A DNA stretch of 34,216 nucleotides from a virus, in the IMG/VR virus record IMGVR_UViG_3300018933_000010, positions 1-34,216 of that record, one strand, 5' to 3'. The notes under the pieces are model-generated. The model was not told the origin of the DNA, did not search any database, and saw only the letters and a program-made list of their open reading frames with translations. Below are positions 14,837-21,929 of this stretch, one piece after another; the stretch's first letter is position 1, and every line of letters starts with the position of its first letter. Position numbers and translations under genes: made by a program.

Positions 14837-15243
14837 ACGTCCCTCTCCTGGCAGAAGCGCACGACGGCCTGCTCGCTGAAGCCGTAGAACCAGCCGCGGA
14901 TCACTTCACTGTCGCTGCGGGGCGCAGGGTCTCCCCACTCGACGGCGTGACACACGCGCGGGTCCGTCGACCGGCGCACGCGCACCGACGGGAAACCCTC
15001 CAGGCCGGCGAGAGCCGCGCGTAGCTGGCCCACCATCGCGAAGTCGTCCACGGCTAGGTAGCCGCCGCGGCGTCGGCCGCCGACCGGCACCGCGAGAAAA
15101 CCAATCCCATCAACGACGACCACGACGCCGAAATCGATCAGCGACGGATCGTGCAGCCGCTCCCGGTACCAGGACGCCTCCCACTCGTCGCGGGCATCAG
15201 GAGGCCGCACCTCGACCACCCCCCGCCTGCGGCGCACCCTCAC
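14785..15243 (-). CDS. hypothetical protein, tandem paralogue B (152 aa)
   Basis: Closely similar to the next gene upstream: shared DEWEASWYRERL, DPSL, FLAVPVGG, GFPS, HAVEWGDP and FYGF in the same order, roughly half the residues identical by eye. The C-terminus is extended by a basic tail (ARRGRSATVRRHSW). GTG 15243 overlaps the paralogue's stop (GTGA). The conserved Trp/Arg/Asp set suggests a folded domain of about 120 residues. I recognise no named family. Confidence 0.68.
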   Translation of the reverse strand: MRVRRRRGVVEVRPPDARDEWEASWYRERLHDPSLIDFGVVVVVDGIGFLAVPVGGRRRGGYLAVDDFAMVGQLRAALAGLEGFPSVRVRRSTDPRVCHAVEWGDPAPRSDSEVIRGWFYGFSEQAVVRFCQERDVWPARRGRSATVRRHSW

Positions 15244-15659
15244 GAGTCGACGGCCGCGCCGGCCGTACTGTCCCCGAGTTCGTCCGCGTTGGCCCGGTCG
15301 AACCGCTCCGCGTCGAAGCCGTAGAACTCCTGGGTTTCGCGGTCGCCCGCATCCCGCGGCACCGGGTCACCCCATGCGACGGCGTGCGACACGTACGCGT
15401 GCGTCGACCAACGGAGCCGAAGGGACGGGAATCCGGGGCGATCCTTCAGCGCGTCCCGCAGCCGCCACAGGTGGTCCCTGTCCTCGACGGGGATGTAGCC
15501 GGCGCGGCGCTGCCCACCGACCGGCACCGCGAGGTAGCGCACCCGGTCGATAACGATGACCACGCTGCTGTCGAGCAGCGACGGGTCGGCGAGCCTTTCG
15601 CGATACCAGCTCGCCTCCCACTCATCCAGCACCCCAGGGCACTGCACTTCCACGGCCAC
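15240..15659 (-). CDS. hypothetical protein, tandem paralogue A (139 aa)
   Basis: First of two tandem paralogues. It has a strand-rich core (SVVIVIDRVRYLAVPVGG) between the conserved SWYRERL helix and HAVAWGDP, and a Ser/Asp-rich acidic tail where the other copy has a basic one. GTG 15659 has AGGAGAG six bases upstream, so this copy carries the ribosome site for the pair. The opposite tail charges hint that the two products could interact with each other; this is speculative. Confidence 0.68.
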   Translation of the reverse strand: MAVEVQCPGVLDEWEASWYRERLADPSLLDSSVVIVIDRVRYLAVPVGGQRRAGYIPVEDRDHLWRLRDALKDRPGFPSLRLRWSTHAYVSHAVAWGDPVPRDAGDRETQEFYGFDAERFDRANADELGDSTAGAAVDS

Positions 15660-15746
15660 AGATTTCTCTCCTTGGATTTCGGGTTGCTGACGGCGACCAG
15701 CCCCGGCCCACGCCCGGTGACGCGAGCAGTGAGGCCGGGGCCCTAC

Positions 15747-15778
15747 CCCGGAAGCGCGGCGCTGCCGCCGCTTCCGGG
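15747..15778. terminator. terminator after the 227-aa gene
   Basis: CCCGGAAGCG (15747-15756) pairs with CGCTTCCGGG (15769-15778), 12-nt loop, five bases beyond the stop of the gene ending at 15784. A second CCCCGGCC/GGCCGGGG pair lies further downstream. Confidence 0.65.
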
Positions 15779-15783
15779 TGTCG

Positions 15784-16467
15784 TCACCGGCTCGTGCCGA
15801 CCAGGCCGGCGACGCGAGCGAACTCTGCCTCCAACCGGTCGCTGCCGAGGCGGGCAAGGTCGTGGCCCAGATTGGCGGACCGTACGTCGACCAACTGGCC
15901 AACGAGTCGGTGCGCGACGGTCCACGGCGACAACGGGGTGTCGTACTCGACCCTCTGGAGGATGGGCCGCTGCGGCACGGTCGTGCCGGGATGGTGGACG
16001 ACACCGGCGACCCCCCACGCCGAGACCTGCCCCACCCATGCCGCCGTCCACTGGCCGCGCAGCTCGGGGCAGAGCTGGGTGGCGATCGCAGCGCACGGCA
16101 CGCACACGGGCGGGCTCGTCGTGCGCTCCCCTTCACGGACCGGGCCGCCGGCGTTGCGCAGCACGAAGAAGTGCGGCCCATCCGGGTTCGGCGGCGCCGT
16201 ATTGCAGACCTGGCACAGCATGTCGAGCATGGCCCGGCGCTGCCGGTAGGGGTGGACCAGGTGCGGGCGCGGCACTCCCCGCCGGCGCTTCGGCTTGAGC
16301 ATCGGGCGGACCCACAGCTGCCCGAACGAATCCCGGTCGTGAGGAGTCTCGTCCGCGTAGCCCAGGCCGGGGCGCCGTCGGCTGAGCACGAGCTGAGGGT
16401 TCAGCGTGCGTTCCTCGCTCCAGGCCGCGATGTGCGGGACGATGCCGGGCGGTACGGGCGGCAACAC
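15784..16467 (-). CDS. hypothetical zinc-binding-like protein (227 aa)
   Basis: The middle carries CQVC (about residue 85) and CVPCAAIATQLC (about 122), a spacing of paired CxxC typical of a treble-clef or HNH-like zinc site, but no conserved catalytic His is evident. GTG 16467 has GGAAGGA six bases upstream. The Trp-rich stretch GQWTAAWVGQVSAWGVAG follows. It is a monocistronic unit with its own terminator. Family not recognised. Confidence 0.65.
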   Translation of the reverse strand: MLPPVPPGIVPHIAAWSEERTLNPQLVLSRRRPGLGYADETPHDRDSFGQLWVRPMLKPKRRRGVPRPHLVHPYRQRRAMLDMLCQVCNTAPPNPDGPHFFVLRNAGGPVREGERTTSPPVCVPCAAIATQLCPELRGQWTAAWVGQVSAWGVAGVVHHPGTTVPQRPILQRVEYDTPLSPWTVAHRLVGQLVDVRSANLGHDLARLGSDRLEAEFARVAGLVGTSR

Positions 16468-16743
16468 GTGAAGTCCTTCCGCAGATAGGGGTGGTGGGTG
16501 GCCCAGCGCACCCGGGTCGACGGGGAGGGTGCGCCGGGCCTGGCGCCCTGGCCGGCGGGGGGAATGTCGCCGGGCCAGGACGGGTCATAGGGGGGGATGT
16601 GCCCGTGTCCGGGGTCGGACCGGATGGCAGCCCACGCGGCCGTTGATCATCGCGAACGGCTGCGCACGGGCCTCTGCCGACACACTCGGTGCCCCCCCGA
16701 TCGAGGATCGCCCGATCCAGGACGACGCCGGCAGACGATTGGT
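16468..16743. other. 276-bp gap without a supported gene
   Basis: G-rich tracts (runs of six or seven G near 16555-16595) and no open frame with convincing codon bias or ribosome site. A minus-strand frame crosses it but overlaps the genes on both sides. No clear promoter or hairpin. Confidence 0.4.
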
Positions 16744-17091
16744 CTACGCGTACTGCCTGAGGCAGCCGAGGAGACTCAGGCGCTCCAGTAGGTTGTTCGC
16801 GGTCCACGCCATGCGGCGCACATGCCCGACGGCTCGCCAGTGGCTACCGGGCGCCTCCTCGACACGCACGTCACGGGCCTGCTCGATCAGCGCCGCCGTC
16901 TCCTCGTCGATGCCCGCTCCGGCGGCGACCGCGATGTCCACGAGCCGCATCAGGTGGCCGCGTAGCCGCTCAGCTATGCCCTCGATCTCGTCCTCGGCTG
17001 GCTCCACCTCGTCGAGCGCCGTGCCGACGTCATCGAGCAGAGCGCGCCCGTCGAACGGGGTCCACCGGCCGGCGGCCGGTAGCACGCTCAC
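16744..17091 (-). CDS. DUF6415-like helical protein (115 aa)
   Basis: An all-helical, acidic protein whose shape (ERLRGHLMRLVDIAVAAG, then a central acidic helix, then HVRRMAWTANNLLERL at the C-terminus) recalls a Streptomyces family of unknown function that I would compare with DUF6415. GTG 17091 overlaps the upstream stop (GTGA). It is the last gene of the small operon divergent from the XRE/TPR regulator. The family match is from memory of the pattern only. Confidence 0.6.
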   Translation of the reverse strand: MSVLPAAGRWTPFDGRALLDDVGTALDEVEPAEDEIEGIAERLRGHLMRLVDIAVAAGAGIDEETAALIEQARDVRVEEAPGSHWRAVGHVRRMAWTANNLLERLSLLGCLRQYA

Positions 17092-17696
17092 TGCGCGCCC
17101 TTCTCGCGCAGCGAGCGGCAGCCTTCGGTGACCAGCTGCTCCACCTCGTCGAGGTGGCACAGATCACCGGGCGTCTCCATCGGCATGCACCAGTACGCGC
17201 GCCCGCGCGGCTCGGTGCGCTGCACCGCCGGAATCCCCAGGAGACTGTTCCCGCCGAGCAGGCCCACCCCCGGGCACTCCCGGTCGGTCCACGTCCACTC
17301 CGCCTCACTGGGCACCAGGGCGTAGTACATGTGGGAGTGCAGGTCCATGAGCACGGCGCCGCCGTCGAACCACTTGTTCATGCGCTCGTCGACATCTCTG
17401 AGGACATCCGTCTTCAGCGCCGCCCACACCACCCTTGCCGGGATGCGCACAGCGGAGAACCGCTGGCCGCAAGGCAGCAGCGCGATTCCGTCCGGCTGCC
17501 GCCACTGCTCTCGCGCCTCCTCCCGGTCCCGGGCTGCGGCCAGGAGCCAAAGCTTCACTGCTACTTGCTGCTCGGTGCGGGCGATCGGGTGCCCCAAGAC
17601 CGCTCCCTGCGCGCCCGGTCCGGTGTCGCTCGGCCGGACGGGGTGCTCCGTTCCAGATCTGGTCATTCGTGAGATTCCTGCTCTGGCCATGGTCAC
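17088..17696 (-). CDS. primase/polymerase-N-terminal-like hypothetical protein (202 aa)
   Basis: The order of motifs (DGIALLPCGQRFSAVRIP, then GGAVLMDLHSHMYYALVP, then LGIPAVQRTEPRGRAYW) resembles the short Streptomyces proteins usually annotated as bifunctional DNA primase/polymerase N-terminal-like, which lack a helicase part. The acidic metal ligands of true prim-pol domains are not clearly present, so activity is doubtful. The start is GTG 17696, which overlaps the stop of a 40-aa upstream frame; ATG 17690 is also possible. It sits in the operon divergent from the regulator at 17950. Confidence 0.6.
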   Translation of the reverse strand: MTMARAGISRMTRSGTEHPVRPSDTGPGAQGAVLGHPIARTEQQVAVKLWLLAAARDREEAREQWRQPDGIALLPCGQRFSAVRIPARVVWAALKTDVLRDVDERMNKWFDGGAVLMDLHSHMYYALVPSEAEWTWTDRECPGVGLLGGNSLLGIPAVQRTEPRGRAYWCMPMETPGDLCHLDEVEQLVTEGCRSLREKGAQ

Positions 17697-17815
17697 GCCT
17701 CGGTAAGGGGGGAGTGAGCGGGCCGCTCGCCCGCACGGGGGCGGTGAGCGACCGGACGCCAGGACGGCCGCAGCCGTTGCTCCGTCTCGGTCACACGGGT
17801 GGTAGTGCTCGCCAT
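17693..17815 (-). CDS. possible 40-aa leader peptide gene
   Basis: A short frame from ATG 17815, preceded by a weak GGGGG, whose stop overlaps the next start as GTGA. That coupling is the main reason to believe it. The product is basic and Thr/Pro-rich (STTTRVTETEQRLRPSW). It may serve to couple translation rather than encode a stable protein. Confidence 0.4.
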   Translation of the reverse strand: MASTTTRVTETEQRLRPSWRPVAHRPRAGERPAHSPLTEA

Positions 17816-17894
17816 GCTGACGCCCCCAAGCGGCTTCGCGCGGTTTGCTCGTACGGCGAGTACAACGGGGAATACGCTGAGTGCACCATCACCG

Positions 17895-17926
17895 GTCAAC
17901 GCTCATGCGTTTACCGCGTTTAACGC
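17895..17926. promoter_or_regulatory. candidate operator upstream of the XRE/TPR regulator
   Basis: Two adjoining dyads built from the same half-site: GTCAACGC-TCAT-GCGTTTAC (17895-17914, one mismatch) and GCGTT-T-AACGC (17916-17926). GCGTTTA also repeats directly at 17907 and 17916. They lie 24 bp before the ATG at 17950, between divergent genes, a suitable place for autoregulation. Confidence 0.5.
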
Positions 17927-17949
17927 CCTGCTTGGGAGGGTGAAGCACC

Positions 17950-19341
17950 ATGAACGATCACTCGCGCGTGCGCAACAACGCGCTCGAACAGGCCCTAAAA
18001 CAAGCCGATCTAACTTATGAACAGCTCGCGGCGGCGGTCCGAGTGGTGGCCGCCGAGGCAGGCGAGATTCTCCGTACCAACCGCTCCGCCGTGGCCCACT
18101 GGGTGAAGGGTCAACGACCGAACCCCCAGACCGCCACGTACATTGCCGAAGCGCTCTCGCGCCGACTGGGCCGCGTTCTGCGGCCCAGCGATCTCGGATT
18201 GTGCGACCCCCACCGGGACCAGCCCCCGCAGGATCTGGGCCTGGCGCTGGGCGCCGATCCGGTGGACGTGCTGATGCGGATCGGGGAGGCGGACATTCAC
18301 CGGCGGAAGTTTCTGACAGGGGCGGCCTACAGCGTCGCAGCGGCTGCCCTGCCGCTGGGCATAGACCAGGCCATTGAGTACGAGCAGCGGGCGCAGGCCG
18401 GCCACACGCGGGCAGGCATGGCAGAGATCGCGGCCGTCCGCGACGTCGTCGAGATGTACACCCGCATCGATGAGCGCCACGGCGGCCAGCACGGCCGCAG
18501 CGCCGTCGTCCAGTACCTGCGATCGGATGTCGCGGACCTGTGCCGGGCCTCGTTCGACACCGCCGAGCACCGCCGCGCCGCCCTGAGCGCCGCGGCCTGC
18601 GTGGCCTACCTGTGCGGCTGGAAAGCCTACGACGCCGGCGAGCACGGTCTGGCCCAGCGCTACTACCTCCAGGCGTACGCCCTGACGAAGGAAGCCGGGG
18701 ACGAACTCCACGCCGCGTGGATACTGCGGATCATGGCGCACAACGGCATGGACGTCCGCAGGCCTGAGAGCACGGTGGACCTGGCGGAGGCGGCCCTGGC
18801 TCGCGTCCAGGGCCGCGTGGACCCGGCCACGGAAAGCCTGTTCGCCGTCACCCGCGCCCGCGCGCTGGCCCACGCCAGGCGCGGCCCGGAGGCGGTCACG
18901 CAGATCCGCCAGGCGCAAGACCTGGCGCTGCGCGGCGATGAACAGGAGTTGCCGTTCTGGGCCGCCCTGTGGGGCTCCCCCCGCGCCACCGTCGCCAGCC
19001 ACGCTGCCAAGTCGCTGCGGGAGCTGGGCGACCACGCCAACGCCGAGAAGCATTACGCCACCTCGGCCCGCGTCCGGCCCCACGGGGGCCGCTCCGCCCA
19101 GCGGATCACTGCGCTGACTCTCGCCGACCAGGGCCGCGAACAGGCCGCCCAGGGCCACCTGGAGCAGGCATGCGCCACCTGGGGCCACAGCCTGGACATG
19201 TTCACCGGCGTGCGCTCCCAGCGCGCCACCAAGCAGGTCCGCGGCATCCGCCGCTCTCTGCAGGTGTTCGAGCGACGTGGCGTCAAAGCAGCCGTCGACC
19301 TGGACGAGCGCGCCCGCGCCTGGCAGACCGCGTACGCCTGA
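17950..19341 (+). CDS. XRE-type regulator with TPR-like sensor region (463 aa)
   Basis: Residues about 10-70 are a helix-turn-helix (LTYEQLAAAV ... NRSAVAHWVKGQRPNPQTATYIAEALSRRLG). A linker contains IHRRKFLTGAAYSVAAAALPLG, a hydrophobic stretch after RR that imitates a Tat signal but is internal. Residues about 165-440 are repeated helical hairpins rich in Ala/Leu with TPR-like spacing (YYLQAYALTKEAGDELHAAW, ANAEKHYATSARVRP). This layout is common in Streptomyces regulators that sense a peptide or small molecule through the TPR region; the ligand is unknown. GGGAGG lies upstream of the ATG. It is divergent from the coupled operon ending at 16744. Confidence 0.82.
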   Translation: MNDHSRVRNNALEQALKQADLTYEQLAAAVRVVAAEAGEILRTNRSAVAHWVKGQRPNPQTATYIAEALSRRLGRVLRPSDLGLCDPHRDQPPQDLGLALGADPVDVLMRIGEADIHRRKFLTGAAYSVAAAALPLGIDQAIEYEQRAQAGHTRAGMAEIAAVRDVVEMYTRIDERHGGQHGRSAVVQYLRSDVADLCRASFDTAEHRRAALSAAACVAYLCGWKAYDAGEHGLAQRYYLQAYALTKEAGDELHAAWILRIMAHNGMDVRRPESTVDLAEAALARVQGRVDPATESLFAVTRARALAHARRGPEAVTQIRQAQDLALRGDEQELPFWAALWGSPRATVASHAAKSLRELGDHANAEKHYATSARVRPHGGRSAQRITALTLADQGREQAAQGHLEQACATWGHSLDMFTGVRSQRATKQVRGIRRSLQVFERRGVKAAVDLDERARAWQTAYA

Positions 19342-19380
19342 TCAAGGTACGGGCGGTGTCAGCCCCCGCCCGTACCTTGA
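19342..19380. promoter_or_regulatory. 15-bp perfect inverted repeat between regulator and small gene
   Basis: TCAAGGTACGGGCGG (19342-19356) and CCGCCCGTACCTTGA (19366-19380), 9-nt spacer. It starts directly at the regulator stop codon and ends four bases before the next ATG (19385). It can be a terminator for the regulator or an operator/leader structure for the small gene. If transcribed it would hide the start region of that gene. Confidence 0.65.
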
Positions 19381-19384
19381 AGGC

Positions 19385-19570
19385 ATGCCCAACACTCCCC
19401 GGACTCCGGGCACCCAGTGCTGCCCTGCTCGGGACCACCTCAACCAGGCCATCCGCGACCTGATGAACCAGCCGGCCAGCCGCGAGCGCACCCGCCAGTG
19501 GGCCGCCCTGCTGGAGCAGTGGGCCGACGCCTGCCCTCAGGACGGGGGCTGCTGGACCACCGCCGCCTAA
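19385..19570 (+). CDS. small Cys-containing protein (61 aa)
   Basis: A compact helical protein with four Cys: CCP near the N-terminus, and ACPQDGGC near the C-terminus, a possible metal site or disulfide pair. The centre is an acidic/Arg amphipathic helix (ERTRQWAALLEQWAD). There is no ribosome site because the inverted repeat fills the space before the ATG, so translation may be leaderless or re-initiated after the regulator. Function unknown. Confidence 0.5.
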   Translation: MPNTPRTPGTQCCPARDHLNQAIRDLMNQPASRERTRQWAALLEQWADACPQDGGCWTTAA

Positions 19571-19584
19571 CACCGGACATGGGT

Positions 19585-19620
19585 GCGCCCCGTCCCGGTT
19601 TCCACGCCGGGGCGGGGCGC
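19585..19620. terminator. terminator after the 61-aa gene
   Basis: GCGCCCCGTCCCGG (19585-19598) pairs with CCGGGGCGGGGCGC (19607-19620) with one G-U wobble, 8-nt loop, followed by CTTC. It ends the plus-strand unit and faces the leftward phage genes ending at 19661. Confidence 0.75.
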
Positions 19621-19660
19621 TTCACATGCGTCCGAGTGGCACGCCAGCCAGTGGACGACT

Positions 19661-19909
19661 TCACCGTACGCCGGGGGTCTGACACTCCCCCTCGCCTGGG
19701 TCCTCCACATCCACAGTGAGCAGGTCCACCGTGGTCAGCAGCCTGTAGGCGGCGGAGCGCAGCAGGTCCTGCGGGCTGCCCTCCTCGATGGCGCCCTCCC
19801 CGCCCTCGGGCTCCGTCTCGACCAGAGCCTCCCGGAGCATCTGGCCATGCCTCACCAGGCGCCTCATCAGCTCCTCCTGGCTCAGTCCGTGGTCGGCCAT
19901 GTCGGTCAT
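19661..19909 (-). CDS. hypothetical acidic protein (82 aa)
   Basis: An acidic helical protein (SQEELMRRLVRHGQMLREAL, then TVDLLTVDVEDPGEGE) with no recognised domain. ATG 19909 overlaps the upstream stop (ATGA); upstream open frame is a shadow. It is the last gene of a coupled run of four that starts at 20957 and may mark the end of the phage block next to the accessory region. Confidence 0.6.
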   Translation of the reverse strand: MTDMADHGLSQEELMRRLVRHGQMLREALVETEPEGGEGAIEEGSPQDLLRSAAYRLLTTVDLLTVDVEDPGEGECQTPGVR

Positions 19910-20220
19910 CCCCCTACCCGCCGGCCCGCGGCCGAGCGCACCGGCCGGCCGAACGCCAGCGGCGCCACTCGCACGCTGGGCGGGCTCGCCATGATCCGGG
20001 CGAAGTCCCACAGCGCTGCCGCCGGCGCGCTCAGGCTGTCGCGGATGGTGCGGCAGTCCCGGCAGGACGGCTCCTCATGACCACGGGTGCACACCCGCTG
20101 CCCGGCCTGGACGTCATGGGCCTGGACCGGGTGCTTGCACCACGGACAGGAGGGCAGATAGGCAGCCCGCTCGATCTGGCGGCGGGCGCGCTCAACGCTC
20201 GGCCGGGGCCGGTGTCCCAT
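19906..20220 (-). CDS. small zinc-finger-like protein (104 aa)
   Basis: The N-terminal half has CPWC (residues 25-28), C44-x2-GH, and CRDC (53-56). The pairs have spacing suitable for one or two zinc ions. The N-terminus is basic (HRPRPSVERARRQIER). AGGAG lies four bases before ATG 20220, inside the 29-bp overlap with the upstream gene. Probably a small nucleic-acid-binding phage protein; not assigned to a family. Confidence 0.65.
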   Translation of the reverse strand: MGHRPRPSVERARRQIERAAYLPSCPWCKHPVQAHDVQAGQRVCTRGHEEPSCRDCRTIRDSLSAPAAALWDFARIMASPPSVRVAPLAFGRPVRSAAGRRVGG

Positions 20221-20623
20221 GGATCTCCTCCAGCAGCTCGGGGTGCTCAGTGCGGTAGTGCTCGCGGAACGCCGCGTCCACGCGGTCCAGCCGCGCCTCG
20301 TGGCGCTCGCTCGCCTGGGCGGTGATGGCTGCCGACACGTCGTCCGGGGTGAAGTTCACCGGCAGGGTAAGCGGCCCTGGCAGCTCGTCCACCGCCTCCA
20401 GGTACACCATGCAGCACCCCGGCTGACGGCAGGTGTAGCGGGCGGTCACGGCATTGAGACCGTGTAGGCCCCTTGGGAACTCCGGGCCGCGCATCAGGGG
20501 CGCCGGCTCCAGCGCCTCGGCGGCCAGGCGCGCGGTGTCCTCGTGGAGCCGCTGGACGAGGGCGGCGGCCGTCTCGCGCGGCAGCTCCGCCATGATCCGG
20601 GCCACGGACTCCTCACCGCTCAC
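20192..20623 (-). CDS. hypothetical protein (143 aa)
   Basis: A soluble protein with a middle CRQPGCCMVYLEAV segment and long acidic helices on both sides (RETAAALVQRLHEDTARLAAEAL; ASERHEARLDRVDAAFREHYR). GTG 20623 overlaps the upstream gene by 11 bp; GTG 20605 or ATG 20590 are alternatives without a better ribosome site. Family unknown. Confidence 0.58.
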   Translation of the reverse strand: MSGEESVARIMAELPRETAAALVQRLHEDTARLAAEALEPAPLMRGPEFPRGLHGLNAVTARYTCRQPGCCMVYLEAVDELPGPLTLPVNFTPDDVSAAITAQASERHEARLDRVDAAFREHYRTEHPELLEEIHGTPAPAER

Positions 20624-20957
20624 TGGTCACCCCAAGCAGCCCCAGAGAGCGCAGCGCCTCCAGCGTCGGCGCCATCCGCTCCGCGGCCTCCGTCATGCGA
20701 CGAACGCCCTCCGCGACGATCTGCGGGTCCGGGCCACCGAGCCGGGACGCGGTCAGCGTCACCAGCTCATCCGTGGACAGGGACCGCAACCACGCCGCGC
20801 GCTGGTCGCCGTGTTCCTCAAGGGCCGCCGCACGCGGCGCGTACTGGTCGGCCAGGCGGCGGCCCCCGGCCTCCGTCAGCTCCACGAGCAGACCGCCGTC
20901 CGCCGCCACCGTCACCACGCCGTACTCGCCGCGCTCCAGGTTCAGGGTCGTCACCAT
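20613..20957 (-). CDS. hypothetical protein, winged-helix-like (114 aa)
   Basis: The start of the protein (LERGEYGVVTVAADGGLLVELTEAGGRRLADQYAP) reads like the wing and recognition part of a winged-helix fold: strand, turn, strand, then LTEAGRRLAD, a phrase typical of MarR/PadR-like ends. A helical tail follows. ATG 20957 is two bases after GGAGG; GTG 20954 has the better spacing. It is the first gene of the 20.96-19.66 kb coupled unit. DNA binding is inference. Confidence 0.6.
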   Translation of the reverse strand: MVTTLNLERGEYGVVTVAADGGLLVELTEAGGRRLADQYAPRAAALEEHGDQRAAWLRSLSTDELVTLTASRLGGPDPQIVAEGVRRMTEAAERMAPTLEALRSLGLLGVTSER

Positions 20958-20997
20958 CGCCTCCGTCTCATCGGGCCGGACATGATGGCACAGCAAC

Positions 20998-21102
20998 GCC
21001 CGCCCTCCGGATGTGGAGGACGGGCTGCTGGCACCGCCTACACGCAGGAATCAACGCAGAGGCGCCCGCCCTCGGCCGGACACAAGCACCAGGGCGGGCG
21101 CC
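20998..21102. terminator. double hairpin after the lysis genes
   Basis: A perfect 12-bp stem, GGCGCCCGCCCT (21061-21072) with AGGGCGGGCGCC (21091-21102), lies 17 bp beyond the stop at 21119. A second, with one mismatch (20998-21008 / 21015-21025), follows downstream. Together they would end the leftward late transcript before the hypothetical genes at 20957 and beyond. Confidence 0.75.
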
Positions 21103-21118
21103 GGTCTCGCCACGCGGC

Positions 21119-21298
21119 CTATGAGCTGGGCGCGGTCACCTCACTGGCCACCGCACCAGCGGCAGCCTCCCAGGCCGTACGGATGGATTCGGGGAGGTCT
21201 TCCCAGGTGGGCATGGGATCGCCCAAAAAGTTCTCGTTACCCGTCGACTCACCGTATGCGGTGTAGGCGATCCGGGCGAGATGCGCGGGGTCTGCCAT
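21119..21298 (-). CDS. small acidic phage protein (59 aa)
   Basis: ATG 21298 with GGAGG five bases upstream. The product (ADPAHLARIAYTAYGESTG ... PTWEDLPESIRTAWEAAA) is a short acidic helical protein of a kind often found downstream of actinophage lysis genes. It has no membrane segment. Function unknown. Confidence 0.68.
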   Translation of the reverse strand: MADPAHLARIAYTAYGESTGNENFLGDPMPTWEDLPESIRTAWEAAAGAVASEVTAPSS

Positions 21299-21370
21299 TT
21301 CATCCTCCAGGGTGCTGTGTGCGAACAGGGCAGCGATACCCAACGCGGTGTCTGCCACGCCGGTGACGGG

Positions 21371-21661
21371 TCAGCGCAGGAACAGGGACACCACCGCGGT
21401 GGCGGTGCCGACGACGCCGGCGACGGCGCCGAGCACGCCCAGCGGCCAGCGTCTGGCCTTCAGCGCCTCCATCTCCGCTTTCAACGCGTCCAGCTCCTTG
21501 CCCGTGTCCTCACGTAGCCGTAGAAGATCTTGTTCGGTGCGCGTGGACCTCTCCAGCAGGACGGCCAGCGACCCCTTGACCTCCGCCAGCCCTGTGGCCA
21601 CCGTCCCGCGAAGCCTCTCCAGCTCCACCGCAACCGTGATCCCCGCCTGCGGCATGGTCAT
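21371..21661 (-). CDS. coiled-coil/TM protein, candidate second lysis protein (96 aa)
   Basis: A long charged coiled coil (about 10-70: TEQDLLRLREDTGKELDALKAEMEALKARR) is followed by one C-terminal transmembrane helix (WPLGVLGAVAGVVGTATAVVSLFLR). The layout, tail-anchored with a cytoplasmic coiled coil, is like small proteins that pair with holins in actinophages. Only four bases separate it from the holin gene. GGAGGG lies nine bases before ATG 21661. Antiholin, accessory holin or spanin-like function are all possible. Confidence 0.7.
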   Translation of the reverse strand: MTMPQAGITVAVELERLRGTVATGLAEVKGSLAVLLERSTRTEQDLLRLREDTGKELDALKAEMEALKARRWPLGVLGAVAGVVGTATAVVSLFLR

Positions 21662-21665
21662 GTGC

Positions 21666-21929
21666 CTACACCCTCCTGGACAGGCTCGCGCTGTGCGGGT
21701 CGCCGAACGCGCGGGCCACCATGCCCTTGAGGAGCGCGCCTACCGCGCCGATCGCGGCGCCGCCAGCGGCGTACCACATGGACGCGTCCGCGGCCTGGGC
21801 CGGGACGAACGCTGCCACGAAACCGTAGGCGGCGCTGGTGATGACCCTCTCGAACAGGTCCCGCGCGTACGTCTTGGCGCTGCGCACGATCACGCCACCG
21901 TCCGGGAGCCGGAAACTGCTGGTGCTCAT
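21666..21929 (-). CDS. holin, r1t-type
   Basis: An 87-aa protein with two hydrophobic helices (about 30-47 SAAYGFVAAFVPAQAADA and 51-72 MWYAAGGAAIGAVGALLKGMVA). The ending ALLKGMVARAFGDPHSASL is a pattern I associate with r1t-type holins of actinophages. Holins make the membrane lesion that releases the endolysin. ATG 21929 overlaps the endolysin stop by 4 bp. The gene pair and order are standard. Confidence 0.85.
   Translation of the reverse strand: MSTSSFRLPDGGVIVRSAKTYARDLFERVITSAAYGFVAAFVPAQAADASMWYAAGGAAIGAVGALLKGMVARAFGDPHSASLSRRV

Noticed and set aside
16133-16807. Minus-strand frame covering the 16468-16743 gap
   Set aside because: It overlaps two better genes and has a Pro/Arg-rich shadow composition with no ribosome site.
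18300-18370. Twin-arginine signal in the 463-aa regulator (HRRKFLTGAAYSVAAAALPLG)
   Set aside because: It is about 115 residues inside a protein with an N-terminal HTH, so it cannot act as an export signal; probably a helical linker.
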